Shown: positions 36,230 through 44,831 of the stretch, one piece after another
Layout of the letters: each line of letters opens with the position of its first letter
How positions within the stretch are numbered: position 1 is the first letter of the stretch
NCBI GenBank assembly: GCA_023438065.1
Contig: JAEXRH010000011.1
Coordinates: 193,765 to 257,764 of the forward strand
Origin: Spirochaetota bacterium
Lineage (GTDB): Bacteria > Spirochaetota > Spirochaetia > Treponematales > Treponemataceae
Reading direction: 5' to 3'
Length of the DNA: 64,000 nt
Made by a program: the position numbers and the translations under genes
Notes under the pieces: generated by a model
Seen by the model: only the letters and a program-made list of their open reading frames with translations
Database searches by the model: none
What the model was told of the DNA's origin: nothing

Positions 36230-36258
36230 ACTATACCCCCGCGCACCCGCGTGCGCAA
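36230..36258 (-). promoter_or_regulatory. Promoter of the hypothetical helical protein
   Basis: Minus-strand TTGCGC, 17 nt, TATAGT, about 31 nt before the ATG. Confidence 0.5.
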
Positions 36259-36328
36259 TTACTCGCGCGCGCGACCCTTGAACGGCGCATCCCGATCTGG
36301 CAATATGGCTTATATATAAGGAAAAGTC

Positions 36329-37885
36329 ATGGTATACACACTCGCGGCAATCCTCCTCGCGATCGCCGTCTCCCATGCGGTTTTCGCGGGCTTCTCGTTC
36401 CGCCACCGGGAGTCGACCCGGGCGGCGCTACCCCTTTCACTCCTCCTCCTTACCCTCGCGGTCTATTCGGGCGGCTACGCGGGAGAGCTCCTTTCGAGGA
36501 CGCTCCCCGGAAAGCTTTTTTGGTGCGCCATCCAGTATTGCGGGATATCGTTCCTCCCGACGCTTTGGATCGTCTTCACCGCCCTATACATGAACGTGCA
36601 GCGCCTGTACAGAAAGCGCGCGGTCGCCGTCATGGTCGCGTTTTCGCTGTCGACCCTGTTCGGCGCGCTCACCGACGGGTTCCTGCATCTCCGGTACGCG
36701 ACCGTCAGCCTCGCGACGGACGGGCCGATCTCGGTGCTCTCCTTCGGGCGGGGCCCGCTCTACTGGACCCACACCCTCTACTCGCTCGGCGCGTTCCTCA
36801 TCGGCACGATCATCCTCGTGAACGGGCTTTTCACGACTCCGCATTTCTTCCGCCGCCGCCTGATCCTCATGCTCGCCGGGACGACGCTCCCGTGGATCAA
36901 CTATCTTTTCTACCTCGCGGGAATCAATCTCGGGGGCATAGACACCATACCCTTCAGCATCAGCGTCTCGGCGCTCTGTTTCGGCCTGGCGGTTTTTCGG
37001 TACCGCATCCTCTCCGTCGTCCCGATCGCGAGAAGCCGCGTCTTCGAGACGATGTCGGACGGCGTCATCGTCCTCGATTCCGCGGGGAAAATCGCGGACC
37101 ATAACGAGATGGCGACGCGGATCTTTCCGGAACTCGGAAAAGGGGCGATCTCCACCGAGGCGAGCGTTACCTTTCGGGGCCGCGAGGCGCTGTGCATGAA
37201 TCTCGCCATGAACGTCGAGGCCGATTTCTCCTTCTCGATGGATAACGGCGCGGCGGAAAGACACTACGACGCGAGCATCTCTTTCATCAAGAACGCCAAG
37301 GGCGAGGCGATCGGACGGCTCATAAACATCAGGGACAGTACCGAAACCATCCGACTCATGAAAAGGCTCACGGAACTCGCGACCCTCGACGCGCTCACCG
37401 GCATAAGCAACCGACGGAATTTCATCGATACGGCGAAACGCCAGATCGCGCAACTCTCGCGCGGAAGAAGGTCGCTTTCCATCGCGATCCTTGACCTCGA
37501 CAACTTCAAGCGCATCAACGATACCTATGGGCACCTCGTGGGCGACGAGGCGCTCAGGCGGGTCGCGAGGGAACTCACCGCCCAGGTCCGCGCGGGGGAC
37601 GCCGTCGCGCGCTTCGGCGGGGAAGAGTTCATCTGCCTCCTCTCCGACGCCGGAGCCTCCTCCGCGCCGGCCGTGGTGGAGCGCATGCGAACCGCGATAG
37701 CGGGTATCTCCATCCCGGTCGATTCCGGTCCCCCCGCCAGGGTGAGCGCGAGTTTCGGCGTTACCTGCGTGAACGAGGTTTCCGGCAACGAGAACCTTGA
37801 TTCGCTTCTTTCACAGGCCGACCTCGCGCTTTACGAGGCGAAAGCGGCGGGCAAAAACAAGGTCACGGTCTTTCGGGAAGCCTAG
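36329..37885 (+). CDS. Membrane diguanylate cyclase (7TM sensor, PAS, GGDEF)
   Basis: A 518-residue protein. The first 230 residues form about seven membrane helices of the histidine-kinase-N (7TM) type (MVYTLAAILLAIAVSH onward). A PAS-like domain (about 240-340, SRVFETMSDGVIVLDSAGKIADHNEMA) leads to a GGDEF domain (about 350-518). The active site reads GGEEF (near 430-434), with LDLDNFKRINDTYGH supplying the metal-binding Asp and an RxxD inhibitory site (RAGD) just upstream. It should make c-di-GMP and be product-inhibited. An AAGGA ribosome-binding site precedes the start. The stop codon overlaps that of the convergent cytidylate kinase-like gene. Confidence 0.93.
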   Translation: MVYTLAAILLAIAVSHAVFAGFSFRHRESTRAALPLSLLLLTLAVYSGGYAGELLSRTLPGKLFWCAIQYCGISFLPTLWIVFTALYMNVQRLYRKRAVAVMVAFSLSTLFGALTDGFLHLRYATVSLATDGPISVLSFGRGPLYWTHTLYSLGAFLIGTIILVNGLFTTPHFFRRRLILMLAGTTLPWINYLFYLAGINLGGIDTIPFSISVSALCFGLAVFRYRILSVVPIARSRVFETMSDGVIVLDSAGKIADHNEMATRIFPELGKGAISTEASVTFRGREALCMNLAMNVEADFSFSMDNGAAERHYDASISFIKNAKGEAIGRLINIRDSTETIRLMKRLTELATLDALTGISNRRNFIDTAKRQIAQLSRGRRSLSIAILDLDNFKRINDTYGHLVGDEALRRVARELTAQVRAGDAVARFGGEEFICLLSDAGASSAPAVVERMRTAIAGISIPVDSGPPARVSASFGVTCVNEVSGNENLDSLLSQADLALYEAKAAGKNKVTVFREA

Positions 37886-38538
37886 CGACCGAGCATCTCG
37901 GCGACCGCGTCCCCGAGGACGGGATCGATCTCGGCCTTCGATACGAGTTTTCCCGCCCCGACCGAAGACGCGTCCAGGGATTTCGCGATATCCACGATCA
38001 TGGCCGTCGCCTTCCCGGCGGAAACCTTGTCGGCGTTCAGGACGAAGTCGAAGGATGAAACGGGTTCGACCTTGATGCTGTACGCCGATTCCATGAAATG
38101 GGCGCGAATCCGGTCCCGCTCCCGCACGTCCTTTTCCGCCTGCTTGTAATCGGCTATTTTCAATTGCCCCTGGATATTCGCGATCCTCGAGGCGAGAGAC
38201 GCCTGTATCCTGACGTTGAGGACGTCCGCGTATCCGCCGAGCACTACGTACCCGCCGCGCCCGACGATAACCACGTTTCCCCGCTTCGCGAACGCGAGAA
38301 TCACCTTGTTCATCATCGCGAGCACGGTTTGTCGCTCCTCCGCCTTCCGGGAATCGAACGCGTCCCAGAACGCCGGGACGTCGTCATAGACCTTGCCGAA
38401 GTCGATCAGTCCATACTTCGCGAGCAGGCTGCCGATCGTCTCCTTGTCGACCAGCGTGTAACCCAGCGCCTTCGCGACCGATTCGGCAATGGCGGTCCCG
38501 CCCGACCCGGCTTCGCGAGAAATGGTAATGACACTCAT
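37882..38538 (-). CDS. Cytidylate kinase-like family protein
   Basis: A 218-residue protein of the cytidylate-kinase-like group found in many anaerobes and spirochetes. The N-terminal P-loop-like segment ISREAGSGGTAIAESVAKALGY is followed by VVIVGRGGYVVLGG and RERDRIRAHFMESAY, the usual marks of this family. It lacks a classic CMP kinase architecture, so the true substrate is unknown. An AGGAGG ribosome-binding site lies 6 nt before the ATG. The last 4 bases overlap the end of the convergent diguanylate cyclase gene. Confidence 0.85.
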   Translation of the reverse strand: MSVITISREAGSGGTAIAESVAKALGYTLVDKETIGSLLAKYGLIDFGKVYDDVPAFWDAFDSRKAEERQTVLAMMNKVILAFAKRGNVVIVGRGGYVVLGGYADVLNVRIQASLASRIANIQGQLKIADYKQAEKDVRERDRIRAHFMESAYSIKVEPVSSFDFVLNADKVSAGKATAMIVDIAKSLDASSVGAGKLVSKAEIDPVLGDAVAEMLGR

Positions 38539-38564
38539 AGCAAGCCTCCTTTCCCCTTCCCTTA

Positions 38565-38593
38565 AGCGTAGGATTTCGCCCCGGGGAAGTCAA
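38565..38593 (-). promoter_or_regulatory. Promoter of the cytidylate kinase-like gene
   Basis: Minus-strand TTGACT, 17 nt, TACGCT, about 27 nt upstream of the ATG. The -35 is good and the -10 is weak. Confidence 0.4.
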
Positions 38594-38653
38594 ACGGTGC
38601 CCGAGGCGCGGGTGGCGCGCAGCCGTTCCATGAACTATGCTTACGGTATCATC

Positions 38654-40249
38654 ATGGCGCACGAAGGGACGGCGACGCGGATCATGGACGGGCAGGATTG
38701 CGACTTCACGGCGTACGAGGATTACTTCGCCGATCAGACGAGGAAAACCGCGGTCAGGATGTCCGCGCTCGGCATCGTCGCGCTCGCCCTGTATCTCGGC
38801 GCGTTCGCGCTCGGACGCCCGGGGACGAGGGAACTTCGACTCGCGTGCGCGGCATACGGAGGGGCAATCCTGTTCACCGCGATCATGGCGTTACTTCTCG
38901 CGCGTGGTCGGCTAACCGAGTCGCGCATGCGCGCCGTTATCGTTTCGGGGAACCTCGCGATTATCCCCCTGGTCGCGCATAAGGCCCTCTCCGGCGCGCC
39001 GCTCTACGAAATTCTCCTCATTATCGTCGTCTTCATGTTCGGGGTCGTCCTCACCGCGCCACTCGTCCGGACAGCGACGTTTCTCGTCCCGAATATCGCC
39101 CTGAACGCCGCCATTATCGCGCTCATCGGCGTGAGGAACGGGGGAACAGGACCTGCCCTCGACTTCGCGTTCGGTTCACTGACTCTTTCGGCGTTCCTCG
39201 TCGTCATACTAAAAAGCGCGCGGGCCGCGGCGATGCGCGCGCACGGTATGGCCGCGCAAAACTGGCGTCTTTCGACGATCGACGGGCTTTCTGGGCTTCT
39301 CAACCGGCGCGCGTGGCTCTCTCGCGCCGAGGCGCGATACGCCCGCGCGACGCTCGCGAATGCGGGAGTCGCCTTTTTCATGATCGACATCGACCGCTTT
39401 AAGGCGATCAACGACACGCTCGGGCACGCGGGCGGGGATGAGGTCATCAGGGCGGTATCGCGGGCGATCAGGGACGCCACTCGAGAGCCGGACCTTGTCG
39501 GACGGTTGGGCGGAGAGGAATTCGGCGTGTATCTCGAGGATATCGATTACGAAAACGCGCGGGCAATCGCCGAGCGAATCCGTGCAACGGTCGCCAGCGC
39601 GGCGATTCCCCATGGGAACAAGACGGTAACGGTTACCGTTAGCGTCGGGTTCGCGATCGGTCCCGGAGGAAGCCTCGACTCGCTCGTCAAGGCAGGGGAC
39701 GACTGCCTCTATTCCGCGAAGATCGCCGGAAGGAACCGAGTCGTCGGAAACCTGTATCCCGCTCACGCGCTGTCCGTGCAGCTGCCCCTGCAGATACTGT
39801 GGCGGGAGGAATTCGGCTCGGGCTCGCCGGAGATCGACGAGGACCATCGGGCGCTCATCGAGTCGATTAATCGTCTTTTTTCCGAGGCATGGTCGACATC
39901 CGACGCCGACGCGTTGTTCGAGGGACTGTCGGGCGCCATTGAGCTCATTGCGGCGCATTTCGCCGCGGAAGAGCGGGTCCTTGAGCGAATCGATTATCCC
40001 GACCTCGAGCGCCATCGCGCGATTCACGCGGTGGCCTTGGAAACGGCCAAGAACATCGCCGAAAGCGTCCCGCGCGGGTCGGGAACGTCGATCGACGCCG
40101 TGTATACGCTCTATAAGGAGATCGTTCTGGGGCATATGCTCGAGGAGGACGCCCGTTTCTTCCCGTTCATAAAAAGCCATCGCGAGAGCGGGAGCGAGGG
40201 TATCGACCGGTCCGTCCAATACCCGCCATATCTCGACGGCGACGCTTGA
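38654..40249 (+). CDS. Diguanylate cyclase with C-terminal bacteriohemerythrin domain
   Basis: A 531-residue protein: about six membrane helices (about 30-195), a GGDEF domain (about 210-370) with GGEEF near 285-289, the metal Asp in FFMIDIDRFKAINDTLGH and an RxxD inhibitory site (REPD), then a hemerythrin domain (about 381-520). Di-iron ligands are visible in order: DEDHR, HFAAEE, HRAIH and HMLEEDARF. Hemerythrin binds O2 or senses redox state, so c-di-GMP synthesis is probably oxygen-controlled. Start choice is uncertain: Met codons at 38630, 38654 and 38684 are in frame and none has a convincing ribosome-binding site. Confidence 0.9.
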   Translation: MAHEGTATRIMDGQDCDFTAYEDYFADQTRKTAVRMSALGIVALALYLGAFALGRPGTRELRLACAAYGGAILFTAIMALLLARGRLTESRMRAVIVSGNLAIIPLVAHKALSGAPLYEILLIIVVFMFGVVLTAPLVRTATFLVPNIALNAAIIALIGVRNGGTGPALDFAFGSLTLSAFLVVILKSARAAAMRAHGMAAQNWRLSTIDGLSGLLNRRAWLSRAEARYARATLANAGVAFFMIDIDRFKAINDTLGHAGGDEVIRAVSRAIRDATREPDLVGRLGGEEFGVYLEDIDYENARAIAERIRATVASAAIPHGNKTVTVTVSVGFAIGPGGSLDSLVKAGDDCLYSAKIAGRNRVVGNLYPAHALSVQLPLQILWREEFGSGSPEIDEDHRALIESINRLFSEAWSTSDADALFEGLSGAIELIAAHFAAEERVLERIDYPDLERHRAIHAVALETAKNIAESVPRGSGTSIDAVYTLYKEIVLGHMLEEDARFFPFIKSHRESGSEGIDRSVQYPPYLDGDA

Positions 40250-40366
40250 CGACGCATCCCTGCGGAGGGCCTGCTCGGGTTCCGGAGAATGCCGGATACC
40301 CCCCTCCAACCATCGACTTCCTGCCTCGGGTTTCCGCGCCGCCGGCGCGGCTCGAATCAGATTTAA

Positions 40367-40402
40367 AATACGAAAACCGTCCTGCTGGACGGTTTTCGTA
40401 TT
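40367..40402 (-). terminator. Terminator of tRNA-Ala
   Basis: A 16-bp perfect stem with a 4-nt loop (AATACGAAAACCGTCC and its complement), followed on the minus strand by TTTAAAT, directly after the tRNA 3' end. Confidence 0.9.
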
Positions 40403-40403
40403 C

Positions 40404-40476
40404 TGGAGAATACCGGATTCGAACCGGTGACCTATTGATTGCGAACCAATCGCTCTACCAACTGAGCTAATTCCCC
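40404..40476 (-). tRNA. tRNA-Ala, anticodon CGC
   Basis: A 73-nt cloverleaf reads cleanly on the minus strand: acceptor GGGGAAT/ATTCTCC, D arm GCTC/GAGC, anticodon stem ATTGG/TCAAT with loop TTCGCAA (anticodon CGC, codon GCG), 5-nt variable loop, and T arm ACCGG/CCGGT with TTCGAAT. The acceptor contains the G3-U70 wobble pair that identifies alanine tRNAs. The discriminator is A; CCA is not encoded. It has its own promoter and terminator. Confidence 0.96.
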
Positions 40477-40487
40477 GCTTGGTTCAC

Positions 40488-40517
40488 ACTATACCAGAAA
40501 AGCGCGTTTGATTTCAA
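40488..40517 (-). promoter_or_regulatory. Promoter of tRNA-Ala
   Basis: Minus-strand TTGAAA, 18 nt, TATAGT, ending 11 nt before the tRNA 5' end. It overlaps the divergent promoter of the META lipoprotein gene. Confidence 0.65.
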
Positions 40518-40536
40518 GCGGTTTCGCTGGTAGTAT
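40508..40536 (+). promoter_or_regulatory. Promoter of the META lipoprotein gene
   Basis: TTGATT, 17 nt, TAGTAT, ending 7 nt before the first ATG at 40544. The leader would be absent or only a few bases long. Confidence 0.45.
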
Positions 40537-40543
40537 TCAGGAT

Positions 40544-41104
40544 ATGATGCGAAATTTCCGCAATTCGCCCCTACGGTCCCGATCAAGGGGAAACAAGGCT
40601 AGCCGCCGGAACGCGCTCGCCGTCCTGACGATTCTCGCGATCACGGCCTGTCTCCCGGGTTGCGCGAGCCAGCCGCCCCGGGCCGAACAGGCACGCTCGA
40701 CGGCCGGTTCGGGGGCGCCGCTTGTCGGGACGACCTGGCTGCTCGCGGGCTATACCTTTCAGGGTCAATTCATCCCGCTTGAGCCCGGGCACGGCTCGTC
40801 GGCACTACTCGTGCTTCGCGAGGACGGGACACTGTCGGGCAATACCGGGACGAACGTCTTCTCGGGAACATGGAAGCTCGGAAAAGCCCGCTCGCCGGGG
40901 ACACGTGCTCTCTCGATGACGATTACCGGGGTCACGAAAAAAGCGAGTCCCAACGGGATCGCGGCCCGGTTCGAGGCCGACTTCCTTCGGGAGATCGAGG
41001 AGGCGCGGTCCGTCACGCAAAAAAAGGACTCCATCCAGCTCCTTGACGGGCGGGACGGAATCCTTCTCCGGTTCATCGCGGCGAACGCGAACGGCCTTTA
41101 TTGA
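40544..41104 (+). CDS. META-domain lipoprotein (HslJ-like)
   Basis: A 186-residue lipoprotein. A basic N terminus (RSRSRGNKASRR) leads to a hydrophobic stretch and the lipobox LPGC. The mature part is a META domain: LVGTTWLLAGY, then LVLREDGTLSGNTGTNVFSGTWKL and SIQLLDGRDGILLRF. HslJ-like META proteins sit in the envelope and have been tied to heat or antibiotic stress; the exact role is unknown. Starts at 40544 or 40547 are possible; an AGGA lies 4 nt before the second. It is convergent with pfk, 7 nt away. Confidence 0.78.
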   Translation: MMRNFRNSPLRSRSRGNKASRRNALAVLTILAITACLPGCASQPPRAEQARSTAGSGAPLVGTTWLLAGYTFQGQFIPLEPGHGSSALLVLREDGTLSGNTGTNVFSGTWKLGKARSPGTRALSMTITGVTKKASPNGIAARFEADFLREIEEARSVTQKKDSIQLLDGRDGILLRFIAANANGLY

Positions 41105-41111
41105 GCGCGCG

Positions 41112-42485
41112 TCATTTCGCGGCGTGCTGCCTGATTTTGCTGTTCCTGAGGAACGCTTCCTTGTCGTTCACCATCAGGACCGGCTGCCCGGTCGCGTCGA
41201 GGCAGTCGCGCCAGAGCGAGCCCTCGGGATAGACGTAGTTCCGCTTGCTCGTCACGACGCTGATCGGCAAGTGCACGAACTTGTTGTGCACGAGGCCGAT
41301 GATGAGTTTGGTCTTGCCCGCCATCGCCGCGTGCACCGCGTTGTTGCCGAGCCGCTCGCAGTAGATCGAGTCGATCGGGGCAGCGGTCGCCGAGCGGATC
41401 TGGTAGCTCGGGTCGATGTACTTGAGGTTGATATGGAGCCCGATGGACTTGAAATAGGCGGTCATCTTGTCCCGAAGGAAGATACCGATGTCCGCGAGCT
41501 TCTTGTTTCCGGAGTCGTCGGTACCGCCCTCTCCCTGCAGAAGGTCCTGGCCCGCGCCCTCGGCGACGACGATGACGGCGTGATGCCGCGTCCGGAGCCG
41601 CTCCTCGAGGTAGTGAAGGAGCCCCTTCGGCCCCTCGAGATCGAACGGCACCTCCGGGATGAGGACGAAATTGACCTCATGGCTCGCGATCGCGGTGTGA
41701 GTCGCGATGAAGCCCGACTCGCGGCCCATGAGCTTGACCAGTCCGATGCCGTTGATCTGCGAGTGCGCTTCCATGTGCGCCGCGCCAACGGCCTCGGCGG
41801 CCTTTACGACCGCGGTGTCGAACCCGAAGGATTTCTGGATGAAGGAAAGGTCGTTGTCGACGGTCTTCGGGATGCCGACGACCGCGATCTTGAGGCCGCG
41901 CTTCTCGATCTCCTCGGCGACCTCGAGCGACCCGCGCTGGGTCCCGTCGCCGCCGATAATGAAGATCATGTTGATATTGAGGTTTTCGATCGCGTCGGCG
42001 ATCTCGATGACGCGGTCGCCGCCGCCGCGAGAGGTGCCGAGGATGGAACCGCCGGTCTTGTGGCAATCGTCCACGACCTGGGGATTGAGCGGAAGAACCT
42101 CGTAGCCGTATTCGGGGAGCAGGCCCTTGAACCCGAAGCGGATCCCGCTGATGCGCTTGACGCCGTACCGGTTCCAGAGGCAGCGCACGACCGACCTGAT
42201 GACGTCATTGAGCCCCGGGCAGAGACCGCCGCAGGTAACGATCGCCGCGTGCACATGGCTCGGGCTGAAGAAGATCTTCTCGCGGGGGCCGGCTTTCTCG
42301 AGAAGCTCGGCGCGAGAGCACGGGCCGATGACCTCGTCGCACGTCGCGTCGATTCGATATCGTACAAACTCGTCGTCATTGACGTAATTCGCGATAAAAT
42401 CGCCCTCGACGCTCGACAGCTGAATCGGGGACGCCACCTTGCAGGGGCCAAGGGAAGAGATTGTAAAATCGTACGATCCTGACAT
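41112..42485 (-). CDS. 6-phosphofructokinase, trypanosomatid/spirochete-type clade
   Basis: A 457-residue phosphofructokinase that phosphorylates fructose 6-phosphate in glycolysis. Landmarks: [18 protein letters not shown] (N-terminal nucleotide region), [23 protein letters not shown] (catalytic Asp), [10 protein letters not shown] and PEVPFDLEG. The residue equivalent to E. coli 104 is Gly (typical of ATP enzymes), while that equivalent to 124 is Lys (typical of PPi enzymes); this combination marks the clade shared with trypanosomatid ATP-dependent enzymes and one of the two spirochete paralogues. ATP is the likelier donor. An AAGGAG site and a good promoter support the start. Confidence 0.93.
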   Translation of the reverse strand: MSGSYDFTISSLGPCKVASPIQLSSVEGDFIANYVNDDEFVRYRIDATCDEVIGPCSRAELLEKAGPREKIFFSPSHVHAAIVTCGGLCPGLNDVIRSVVRCLWNRYGVKRISGIRFGFKGLLPEYGYEVLPLNPQVVDDCHKTGGSILGTSRGGGDRVIEIADAIENLNINMIFIIGGDGTQRGSLEVAEEIEKRGLKIAVVGIPKTVDNDLSFIQKSFGFDTAVVKAAEAVGAAHMEAHSQINGIGLVKLMGRESGFIATHTAIASHEVNFVLIPEVPFDLEGPKGLLHYLEERLRTRHHAVIVVAEGAGQDLLQGEGGTDDSGNKKLADIGIFLRDKMTAYFKSIGLHINLKYIDPSYQIRSATAAPIDSIYCERLGNNAVHAAMAGKTKLIIGLVHNKFVHLPISVVTSKRNYVYPEGSLWRDCLDATGQPVLMVNDKEAFLRNSKIRQHAAK

Positions 42486-42524
42486 ACGCCACGCTCCTTA
42501 TCTGGGTTGCTGCACGCAGTGTAA

Positions 42525-42553
42525 AGTATACAAGTTTGCGATTCCCGAAACAA
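42525..42553 (-). promoter_or_regulatory. Promoter of pfk
   Basis: Minus-strand TTGTTT, 17 nt, TATACT, about 40 nt upstream of the ATG. Confidence 0.6.
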
Positions 42554-42562
42554 TAGAGCCGC

Positions 42563-42591
42563 TTGACCCGCGTATCCCGAGTCAGTATCTT
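42563..42591 (+). promoter_or_regulatory. Promoter of the nifU-like/ygiQ-like operon
   Basis: TTGACC, 17 nt, TATCTT, about 33 nt before the ATG at 42625. Confidence 0.55.
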
Positions 42592-42624
42592 TCAGTAACG
42601 ATACCCGATCTTATGGAGAGAACC

Positions 42625-42849
42625 ATGCTTGCAGACAACGTGAAAAAAGCGCTTGAAGATATTCGCCCTCAGCTCCAGGCCGACGGCGGCGATATAGAGT
42701 TCATTTCGGTCTCGGACGACGGCAAGGTGCTCGTGAGGCTCACGGGCGCATGCGGTTCGTGCCCGATGGCGACGATGACCCTCAAGATGGGCGTCGAGGC
42801 CCACCTCATGAAAACCGTTCCCGGCGTCACCGAGGTCGTTCAGGCCTGA
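42625..42849 (+). CDS. NifU C-terminal-domain Fe-S scaffold protein
   Basis: A 74-residue stand-alone NifU C-terminal (Nfu) domain. The CxxC motif in LTGACGSCPMATMTLK binds an Fe-S cluster, and QADGGDIEFISV is the family signature. It probably delivers clusters to apo-proteins. A GGAGAG ribosome-binding site precedes the ATG at 42625. The following radical-SAM gene starts 5 nt after its stop; supplying the 4Fe-4S cluster of that enzyme is an attractive reading. Confidence 0.92.
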   Translation: MLADNVKKALEDIRPQLQADGGDIEFISVSDDGKVLVRLTGACGSCPMATMTLKMGVEAHLMKTVPGVTEVVQA

Positions 42850-42854
42850 GCCCG

Positions 42855-44651
42855 ATGGACCGCTCCGCGTATCTCCCCGTTTCCCGCGCGGACCTGGAAG
42901 GTCGGGGGTGGTCCTCCTGCGATTTCGTCATCGTCTCGGGCGACGCATACGTCGACCACCCGTCGTTCGCGGCCGCCCTTCTCGGGCGCCTGCTCGAGGC
43001 CGAGGGCTATCGCGTCGGGATCGTCGCGCAGCCGCGCTGGCAAGGCCCGGAAGCCGCCGAGGACTTCCTCAAGCTCGGGGAGCCGAAGCTCGCTTGGCTC
43101 GTGAGCGCGGGCGCGATGGACTCGATGGTCGCCCATTACACCGCGAACAACAAGCCTCGCTCCGAGGACGCCTATTCACCCGGCGGGAAGCGCGGTGCCC
43201 GACCGGATCGCGCGCTCGTCGCCTATGTGGCCAAAATCCGCGAGCTCTCGAAAGGCATCCCCGTGGTGATCGGCGGCATCGAGGCATCGCTCCGCCGCCT
43301 CGCCCACTACGATTACTGGTCAAACACCGTCAAACGCTCCATCCTCCTCGACACCAAGGCCGACCTCCTCGCCTACGGAATGGGAGAGCGCTCGATCCTT
43401 GAGATCGCGCGCCGTCTCTCCGCGGGCAAGGACCTCCGCGGAATCCGCGGTACGATGTGGCGCACGGGAAAAAAAGAAGAAATCCCCCGGGAGGCGATCC
43501 CGCTTCCCGCCTTCGAGGACGTCAAGTCGTCGAGCGAGGCATACGGCCGTCATTACGTCATCCAGGAAGCGAACGCCGATCCCTTCAGCGCGAAACCGCT
43601 CGTCGAGCGAAGCGAAGCGCGCTTCGTCGTGCAGGAGCCGCCGGCCTTGCCCCTCGAGCAGGGCGAGTTCGACCGCGTCATGGAGCTTCCCTACACCCGT
43701 CTCGGTCATCCCGACTACGACGATGCAGGAGGCGTGCCCGCGCTTCAGGAGGTGCTGTTCTCGCTCACGAGCTCGCGCGGTTGCTTCGGCGCCTGCGCCT
43801 TCTGCGCGATCGGCTTCCATCAGGGAAGGCTCATCCAGGCGCGGAGCCACGAGTCGCTCGAGCGCGAGGCGATCGCGCTCACGAGGCATCCCGATTTCAA
43901 GGGCTACATCCACGACGTCGGCGGCCCGACCGCGAACTTCAGGATCCCGGCGTGCGACCGGCAGCGGGAACGGGGCGCCTGTCCCGACCGGCAGTGCCTC
44001 GGAGACTCGCCCTGCCCGGCGCTCAAGGCCGATCACAAGGACTACGTGAGCCTTCTCCGAAGGCTCCGCGCGCTCCCCGGCGTCAAGAAGGTCTTCGTCC
44101 GCTCCGGCATCCGCTTCGACTACGTCATGCTCGATCCCGACCGGACCTTCCTCCGCGAGCTCTGCGAGCACCACGTCTCGGGTCAGCTCAAGGTCGCGCC
44201 CGAACACACCTCGAATCGCGTGCTCTCCGTCATGCGGAAAAGCGATCACGAGACCTATCTCGCGTTCGCCGCGGAATACCGCAAGGCGAACGAGGCTCTC
44301 GGGAAGAAACAGTTCCTCGTGCCCTACTACATCGCGAGCCATCCCGGAGCGACCCTCGAGGACGCCCTCCACACCGCGCTCGAGCTGAAGAAGGACGGTT
44401 TCGTCCCCGACCAGGTACAGGACTTCTACCCGACGCCGGGAACGCTCGCGACCTGCGTCTACTTTACCGGCCGGGATCCCTTCACCGGCGCCGAGGTTCC
44501 GGTCGCTCGCGGCGCCCATGAACGCGCGCTTCAGCGGGCGCTCCTCCAGTTCAACAAACCGGAAAACCGTGCGCTCGTTCTCGAGGCGCTTAAAACCCTG
44601 AAGCGCGAGGATCTTGTCCCGCGCCTTCTCGAGCACGGAAAAAACCGCTAG
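42855..44651 (+). CDS. YgiQ-family radical SAM protein
   Basis: A 598-residue member of the YgiQ family (UPF0313). The radical-SAM cluster motif is RGCFGACAFCAIGFHQGR (CxxxCxxC, Cys about 310, 314, 317). The N-terminal region shows the B12-binding-like plan (IVSGDAYVDHPSFAAALLGRLLEAEGYRVGIV). Other family marks are GGPTANFR, VFVRSGIRFDY, GQLKVAPEHTS and VQDFYPTPGT. The reaction is unknown for the whole family. It is co-transcribed with the nifU-like gene and ends at a bidirectional terminator. Confidence 0.93.
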   Translation: MDRSAYLPVSRADLEGRGWSSCDFVIVSGDAYVDHPSFAAALLGRLLEAEGYRVGIVAQPRWQGPEAAEDFLKLGEPKLAWLVSAGAMDSMVAHYTANNKPRSEDAYSPGGKRGARPDRALVAYVAKIRELSKGIPVVIGGIEASLRRLAHYDYWSNTVKRSILLDTKADLLAYGMGERSILEIARRLSAGKDLRGIRGTMWRTGKKEEIPREAIPLPAFEDVKSSSEAYGRHYVIQEANADPFSAKPLVERSEARFVVQEPPALPLEQGEFDRVMELPYTRLGHPDYDDAGGVPALQEVLFSLTSSRGCFGACAFCAIGFHQGRLIQARSHESLEREAIALTRHPDFKGYIHDVGGPTANFRIPACDRQRERGACPDRQCLGDSPCPALKADHKDYVSLLRRLRALPGVKKVFVRSGIRFDYVMLDPDRTFLRELCEHHVSGQLKVAPEHTSNRVLSVMRKSDHETYLAFAAEYRKANEALGKKQFLVPYYIASHPGATLEDALHTALELKKDGFVPDQVQDFYPTPGTLATCVYFTGRDPFTGAEVPVARGAHERALQRALLQFNKPENRALVLEALKTLKREDLVPRLLEHGKNR

Positions 44652-44692
44652 GGGGAATCCTCCGCTTGGAGTGTAAAATCGCGGTTTTTTTT

Positions 44693-44758
44693 ACAAAAAA
44701 AAAGACCGGCTCTCGAACGAATCCCTCACGGGGATTCGCCGGGTTCCGGTCTCTTTTT
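44693..44758. terminator. Bidirectional terminator, compound hairpin
   Basis: Outer arms AAAGACCGG and CCGGTCTCTTTTT enclose an inner stem (GAATCCC / GGGATTC). Poly-A on the left and poly-T on the right make it usable from both strands. The rest of the 180-bp gap (44759-44831) shows nothing recognisable. Confidence 0.85.
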
Positions 44759-44831
44759 CGCGCTCGCCGTTACCGGGACGCCTCCCGGGGGAGTCGTCTA
44801 CGGATCGCCGAACGCGCGCGATAGTCCGCGT

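Noticed and set aside
36290..36325. Sigma70 promoter for the membrane diguanylate cyclase gene
   Set aside because: TTGAAC is present, but no -10 hexamer better than 3 of 6 occurs at 16-18 nt; the TATATA near 36311 lacks a -35.
40334..40350. GC hairpin CCGCGCC gcc GGCGCGG after the hemerythrin diguanylate cyclase gene
   Set aside because: Good stem but no T run on either strand; it may be chance in GC-rich DNA.
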